Position numbers and translations under genes: made by a program. Under the pieces are notes generated by a model. That model did no database searches, had not been told where the DNA came from, and saw only the letters and a list, made by a program, of their open reading frames with translations. 64,000 bases of DNA. Origin: Chrysemys picta bellii. Taxonomy: Eukaryota; Chordata; Testudines; Emydidae. Location: positions 91,894,264-91,958,263 of the forward strand of contig NC_088797.1 in assembly GCF_011386835.1 (NCBI RefSeq), given 5' to 3'. Each line of letters starts with the position of its first letter. The stretch's first letter is position 1. This document shows positions 58,776-64,000 of this stretch, one piece after another.

Positions 58776-61043
58776 TAGGATTAGAATGTGGTCCTCTGCA
58801 GTACTATGTAATATATACTTTATTGCTGCTGTAAGCCACTCCACAGAACTGTGTAGGCAAATTTGAAGTGACTGGTGGTTTAGGCTAGTAATACTTCTCA
58901 TCTAACTAAAAGGTTAAAGTGAGCTTGTTTGAAAGCTGAAGATCCTGGTTATTGTCTCAGTAGCAGGGACTTCTCCAGATGTTAACAGTAGTCCATTAGG
59001 AAGTGTTCGTGATGGAAATATTGGTATTTTTCATGACCCCAGCACAATGTGGTGGTGTTCACCTCTTTTTAGTCTTGGCAAATAGTGCTTGCTAAATGAA
59101 GGAAAATATACAGTTGCTAACAAAAGTTTATAGATATTTGGCTGGAAATGAAAATCTGCCATTGTATCTTCTTATTGCTGTGTATGTGACAGAAAAAAGT
59201 AATAACGTTATCCCATCATTGAGAGCCAAATCAAAATAATATCTTGATTTTAATTAGGCATTTCTCAATGGGCACGGTATTCAAAAATTCCTAAGCTCCT
59301 ACCTCTCCAGTAGAGTTGCTTATGAAAATCAGCCCCAAGTACACAGTCCTTGGTTCACAAAAGCAGTTAGGCATGTTTTTAAGTTGATCCACATTCAGGA
59401 CAGCACTTAATTGATTGTGCTTAACTTCAAGTCTGTCCTCAAGTCCCATTGATTCCTGTGGGACTTAAATGCATACTTAAAGTTAAGCTTGTGCTATATC
59501 CTCTCTTGAATAGGAATGCTTCCCTGAACTGGTGCCATATTATGAAAACTGCAGCACAATACAATGCGTTGTCAGTGCAAAAAGGTAGGCGACAGACTTA
59601 CCAACTTTAGTAAAACAGAAAAAAAGAATTATATCAACCAGGTGAAGTAAACAGGATACATAACATTTGAGGAATTGCAGAAGAACTTGAGAAACATAAT
59701 ATTGCTCATACTAGTTCAAAAACTTAACGTGGACTAGAAGAGTAACCTGAAAGAAAATATGACATGCTGAAACACAAGATGATCAAAGGTGATCAGAGTT
59801 TGGTGAAGACAACTTGAGAAAGAGTGAAAAGTTCTGGAACAAAGTTTTATGACCTGGTTTGAAACAAAAATGAACATGCTCTACTCTGAGGGAAATCTTC
59901 ATACATAAGTGTTAACTTCAGTGAGACTTAATCACTTCCTTAAAGGTAATCACCTCCTTTATGCTTAAGAGCCCAATCTAAAGTCCACTAACATTAATGA
60001 GAATATCTTCTTTAGCTTTACCTGCTTTGCTTTGTTGAACAGAGGCCATAGGCCTGAGGTACTTGAGTGACCATTCCTCACCACCATGTCCCTTCAAGAC
60101 AGTTGCGGTTGACTGGGTTTCTTCCCAAGGTTCTGTATGAATTGGTTAAGGGAACTCTCTTCATATTTCTGGCATTCTGCCTGTGTAACTTCCCCTGAGT
60201 ATGGCCACCCATGTCTTTTCAAGACTTACTGCAAGGCTATACTATGTTTGTCATTATATCTCTTTCCTTTTCCATTGCCTTCTCCTTTCTGGAAATTTTC
60301 TTCTTTTCCTAATGTTTGTTTAAACATAGATTTTTGATATAACCTCCCAAAATTTGGAAGATGGATGCTTTAGAAAATAATTTGAAATTAATGCACTAAT
60401 AAGTAATACTGTGCTCTTTGTATGTATACAGAACAGAAAATGTCCTTTTTCAGGATAAAAATCTTCAATCTGTGATTATTACAATCAGCTTTTTTTGCTG
60501 TTGGAGAATTTGTACCAGTTAATGTGAGATCATTACACAGTGATACACAATAATTTCATAATATGTTTCTGTTCATTAATACTCTTGATTGTCGTCATAT
60601 GATTTGGAAATAATGGAAACTGGTTAACCCATCTTGGCATAACCTATCAGAAAAAGTAAATTGGATTTCCATTACTTAGCTCTTTAGATTATCTAATAAA
60701 CTAGTAGGAGATCGACCAAACCCCTTTTGTAAATATTTGTCATTTGTCCCAGTAATATGCAGTGAATTTTGAAGAATGCTGATAAAATTCCTTTGAAATA
60801 TCTATCATACACAGATGTATTCATTAGAATACATTATTTAAGATATGATGATCAAGAAACTAAGTGCACTGGTTTACAGTGACAAGGTTTACTTTTTTTG
60901 TCAAATGACATCTGAGCAGAATACATTTCAGTAAAAGATATTTATTTGCTCCATTTGTAAAGTATTCATCACACACAAAGGTGTATTGGAATAATATATT
61001 TTTTATCTGATATGCTATTTACATAATAGATAATCAAGAACTA

Positions 61044-61448
61044 CAATAGACCCTCAGAGATACGAACACCTTGGAAATTGAGGTTGTTTGTAACTCTGAA
61101 ATGTTCGTAACTCTGAACAAAACATTATGGTTATTCTTTCAGAAGTTTACAGTTTTACATTGACTTAATACATCTCTGAAACTTTACTATGCAGAAGGAA
61201 AATGCTGCTTTTAACCATCTTAATTTAAATGAAACAAGTACAGAAACAGTTTCCTTACCTTGTCAATTTTTTTAAACTTTCCCTTTATTTTTTAGTAGTT
61301 TATGTTTAACACAGTACTGTAGTGTACTGTATTTTCTTTCCCCCGCCCCCTCTGCTGCTGTCTGATTGCTTACTTCTGGTTCCAAATGAAGTGTGTGGTT
61401 GACCAGTCAGTTCATAACTCTGGTGTTCGTAATTCTGAGGTTCTACCG
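61044..61448. mobile_element. Mariner/Tigger-type MITE
   Basis: The left end runs caatagaccctcagagatac, and the right end reads, in reverse, cggtagaacctcagaattac; both continue into gaacacc. TA flanks both ends (61042-61043, 61449-61450). The interior has a pyrimidine-rich stretch and no ORF. TA flanks and the tagaacctcag terminus fit a pogo/Tigger-type element. Confidence 0.75.
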
Positions 61449-63446
61449 TAATGTGGGTTTGCCAGAAGCTTTCAGTAATGGGCAGCACATAGTTCTCAGC
61501 AGAAGAGCAAGGATGAGATTGTGAGTCACAGTCTCATCCCTGGCTCCCCCATTGCCCAAGAGGGAAGAAATTTGTGTCAGCCCTAAACCTTATGGAGCTT
61601 CCTCATCCTCACAAGCTCCACCCACTGCCCACCAGAAAGCATAGTAGGGGAAGTAGCAAGTGCCCAAATGCTGTTCTCCCCACCCTGTCCTGTGACCTAC
61701 AATAAAAGTAGGCCATGAAGGAAAGAAAGAGAGGCATATATACAATTATGCCCTAAAAAAGGTGGTCTTCATTATTATTTATGAAGACTCATTAAATGGT
61801 CGAATAAGGTCCTTTGACAGAAACTGACATTCCATTTGGTTTCTACCCACTTAAGCACATTTTAATGGAAGCTGCTTATTTAAGTATTCCCTTTTTAAAG
61901 TATTTTCATTTCTGAGCTGGCAGTTAGGGGGACATGGAGAGTGAACCTTATATTCTCAACTAAAGGGATTCCCATTGTGTTTTATTTAGCAACAGCTGAT
62001 TGCAGATCCAAAATATTCTGTATAATAAAGTGTTAAGACACATCATCCTTTGGTTTGAGGATGTCGGGAAATATTAATTTTACAAAATCTCAAAAGCATA
62101 ATAAAAAACAAAAAACAAAGCCCTCTTTCTATAGAAGAAGGCTCCTGAGGAGCATTGCTGGAGATGTGTCAAACTGCCATTTGGAAGTTAGGTTAGCCCT
62201 GAACAGTAGGGGGTTATCAGACAATTGCATGCAACAGAGATGGCAAGCCACCAGCTCTGTTGATGTGCAAATACCCTGAACTGACAGATGTATAAAACAA
62301 AATCATTGCAGGAAATTAAACGCATGCAGGGTTTTTTTTATTTTTTTTTAATTAAAAGTGTTTTTTAGACTTGAGAATTTGGCACATAAATGACTTTTTG
62401 GTGAAAGCAACTCTTCCCTCCCTTCCCCACCCCCTTTCCCTCCCCTTTTGTGGCATTATATATATTTTGGTGTTAGTGGAAGGAGATCACTAGGATTTGA
62501 ATATACATTTTCCTGTTTATTTCATGCATGATAAAAAGATAGCAAGTTGCAAAAGAAATTGTAAATCCCCAATGCACATTTACTAGCTCAGTTGTTGTTC
62601 AGTCTTGTTGTTTTATAGTGAGGCCTCAATGATTTGCCATTTGATATAGTTGACCGGAAACTTTCATATCAACAGATAATCTCACAGTACACTGTCCTAA
62701 AGTAGTAGGGGAAAAACTCTAGAAATATGTTTACAAGCTCTTTTTTAAAAATTTGATTTCATCCTTTAAAAACCATGAGTGTATAATATTTCAGAAGCTA
62801 TTCCTACTTAGGTTAACGAACAATATTTTCAGCAAATCAGACCCAGAAGAGTAAAGTACAACTTTGTAGATTTTTAAAATACACTGGGACAAGTACTTTT
62901 TCTTTGCAAAAAAAAAAAAAAAAAAAGGAAGACCCTTGCAGAACTGCATTTGATATAGACTTCCCCTGTATACAGCTCTGAAAATGTAGGCCATAGCAAA
63001 AGACATCTCAACAATACAATTCATTTAACAGTCTAGCTAAATCAATAGAATCCTTAATGATTATGTTGTATTTTATTTACAGGAATTCCTCCCTTTTGAA
63101 TTATTTATTATATTTATTGACACCAGATTTTACTGCCTTTTATTGTAGGTACTTTCAAAAATAATCAGTGTTCTTTGGTAATAAGTCAGGTAATATAAAG
63201 CCTGAAGTTGAAATACTGTGGTGACAGTCATGGTATTAAAACTAAGATTTATAAACTTTCTTTTAAAATAATGTGTAATCGTGTTTCAGTAAGCTAAAAA
63301 ATTAAGATTACTGGAAATTGTTTGCTTTTGTGTAGTGTTGGGGAGGGAAGTCTAACACTGATTTTTATCACACAGCACCTTTAATCAGACTTCACAGGAG
63401 TATGTTCTAGTGGACTGAGGGGCAAATGCCAAATGGTTTTGGTGTG

Positions 63447-64000
63447 CAGGGCCAGCTCCAGGCACCAGACGAGAAAGCACGTGCCTGGGGCAGCACATTG
63501 TAAGGGGCGGCATTCCGGCCAATCTTGGGGCGGCACATTCCGCCGCCCTGCCATGGTTCTTTTTTTTTTTTCCCCACTTTGGCAGCCTGGTCGGCAGCTC
63601 TGGAGCCCCCGGCCAGCTCCCTGCGCTCCGCCAGTCCCAGCCCAGCCCTGCAGGGGCACGGGGGGGCAGGAACTAATGATCCCCGCTGCTCATCGTGCCG
63701 CCGGGCTCCCCAGGACGCGCCACTCCCCGCCGCCTGCACCAGCCTCCACCTCCCGTGCCGCTCTCAGCCCGGCCCGGCCGAGCCGTCTTTAAAGGAGTGG
63801 CTGAGCCAGTACCTCCTGCAGCCCCCAGGGGCTCCGCCTGCCAGGCCAGGAAAGGCACCCCAAGGCCGGAGGGGGGAGCCCCTCTTGCCCAGCTGCAAGC
63901 GGGCTGCAGTGCCCTTCCCCCCCCTGCGAGCCTCCACGTGCTCCCTGCGGCTGCCGCCCTTTTTTTTTTTGCTTGGGGCAACAAAAAAGCTAGAGCCAGC
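63447..64000. mobile_element. hAT-type MITE (cagggcc family), cut by the window end
   Basis: It starts cagggccagctccag, like the MITEs at 22461 and 52456, and near 63970 reaches gcttggggcaaca...ctagagccagc, the same 3' end without its final bases. The interior is a GC-rich, CpG-bearing block of about 400 bp unlike the other copies. Open frames on both strands here come from base composition. The expected last bases are ccctg. Confidence 0.75.

Larger units (their letters stand above)
48344..64000 (+). other. PCDH15: Downstream intron of the cadherin gene (leaves the window)
   Basis: Starts gtaaga. Its features are the nested transposon block 49.7-53.4 kb, the PLE fragment at 57987, the MITE at 61044 and the hAT MITE at 63447. 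48344-49780 has no recognised repeat except a possible old LTR-like part near 49080-49420. 53400-57974, 58788-61041 and 61451-63446 hold no gene or clear repeat; a few short tcaatgg palindromes occur (for example 56813-56850). No further cadherin exon was recognised. Confidence 0.7.

Noticed and set aside
63381..63984. GC-rich block with several open frames, resembling a CpG-island promoter
   Set aside because: It is the interior of a hAT MITE with recognisable ends; no exon or promoter element is evident. A captured promoter cannot be excluded but has no support.
48344..64000. Search for the next cadherin exon (DMND-type linker)
   Set aside because: No frame with this motif next to an acceptor was recognised, so the exon is presumed to lie beyond the window.

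Overview
The window is vertebrate nuclear DNA, most likely from a turtle. It carries three phase-0 exons of a long cadherin gene in very large introns. The introns are packed with repeat families I associate with turtles: a tRNA-headed SINE with a CR1 tail, CR1 LINEs, Penelope-like elements (PLEs), a DIRS-type retroelement, Harbinger and hAT DNA transposons, and solo LTRs. The organism is inferred from this repeat content; no species was identified.

Host gene: the exons at 4292-4420, 47117-47422 and 48119-48343 (+ strand) encode 43, 102 and 75 residues that read continuously as cadherin repeats. The protein resembles protocadherin-15 (PCDH15, the lower part of the hair-cell tip link), around EC6 to EC8. 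Neither the upstream nor the next downstream exon was recognised, so the window is an internal slice of the gene. The intron between the first two exons is 42.7 kb.

Layout: 1-4.3 kb intron with a degraded MITE and a tRNA-like SINE split by a hAT MITE. 4.6-8.7 kb PLE terminal repeat, MITEs and a tortoise-type SINE. 11.8-13.7 kb CR1. 14.8-20.9 kb a hAT-like element that holds the main discovery: a head-to-head inverted pair of PLE copies (15259-20866) flanked by one perfect 13-bp target-site duplication. 22.4-24.7 kb hAT MITE, fold-back PLE terminal repeat, (TG)n and a solo LTR. 28-31.9 kb repeats, a second fold-back family, a GC-rich element and CR1. 32.1-35.1 kb DIRS-type fossil. 36.9-38.1 kb minus-strand solo LTR and SINE-like repeat. 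40.1-45.2 kb hAT, LTR, mariner-type MITE and another fold-back. 47.1-48.3 kb exons. 49.7-53.4 kb a stack of nested insertions: LINE, Harbinger and three hAT-like elements. 58.0-58.8 kb PLE fragment. 61.0-61.4 kb mariner/Tigger-type MITE. 63.4 kb to the end, a hAT MITE running out of the window.

Interplay: apart from the cadherin exons, the only long intact reading frames belong to the PLE (893-aa reverse transcriptase plus GIY-YIG endonuclease, and a near-identical 5'-truncated minus copy). The PLE tails carry a hammerhead-ribozyme-like core. The arms form an almost perfect 2.7-kb inverted repeat with a 254-nt spacer. It lies in what should be transcribed PCDH15 intron, so a long RNA hairpin is expected if this structure is real.
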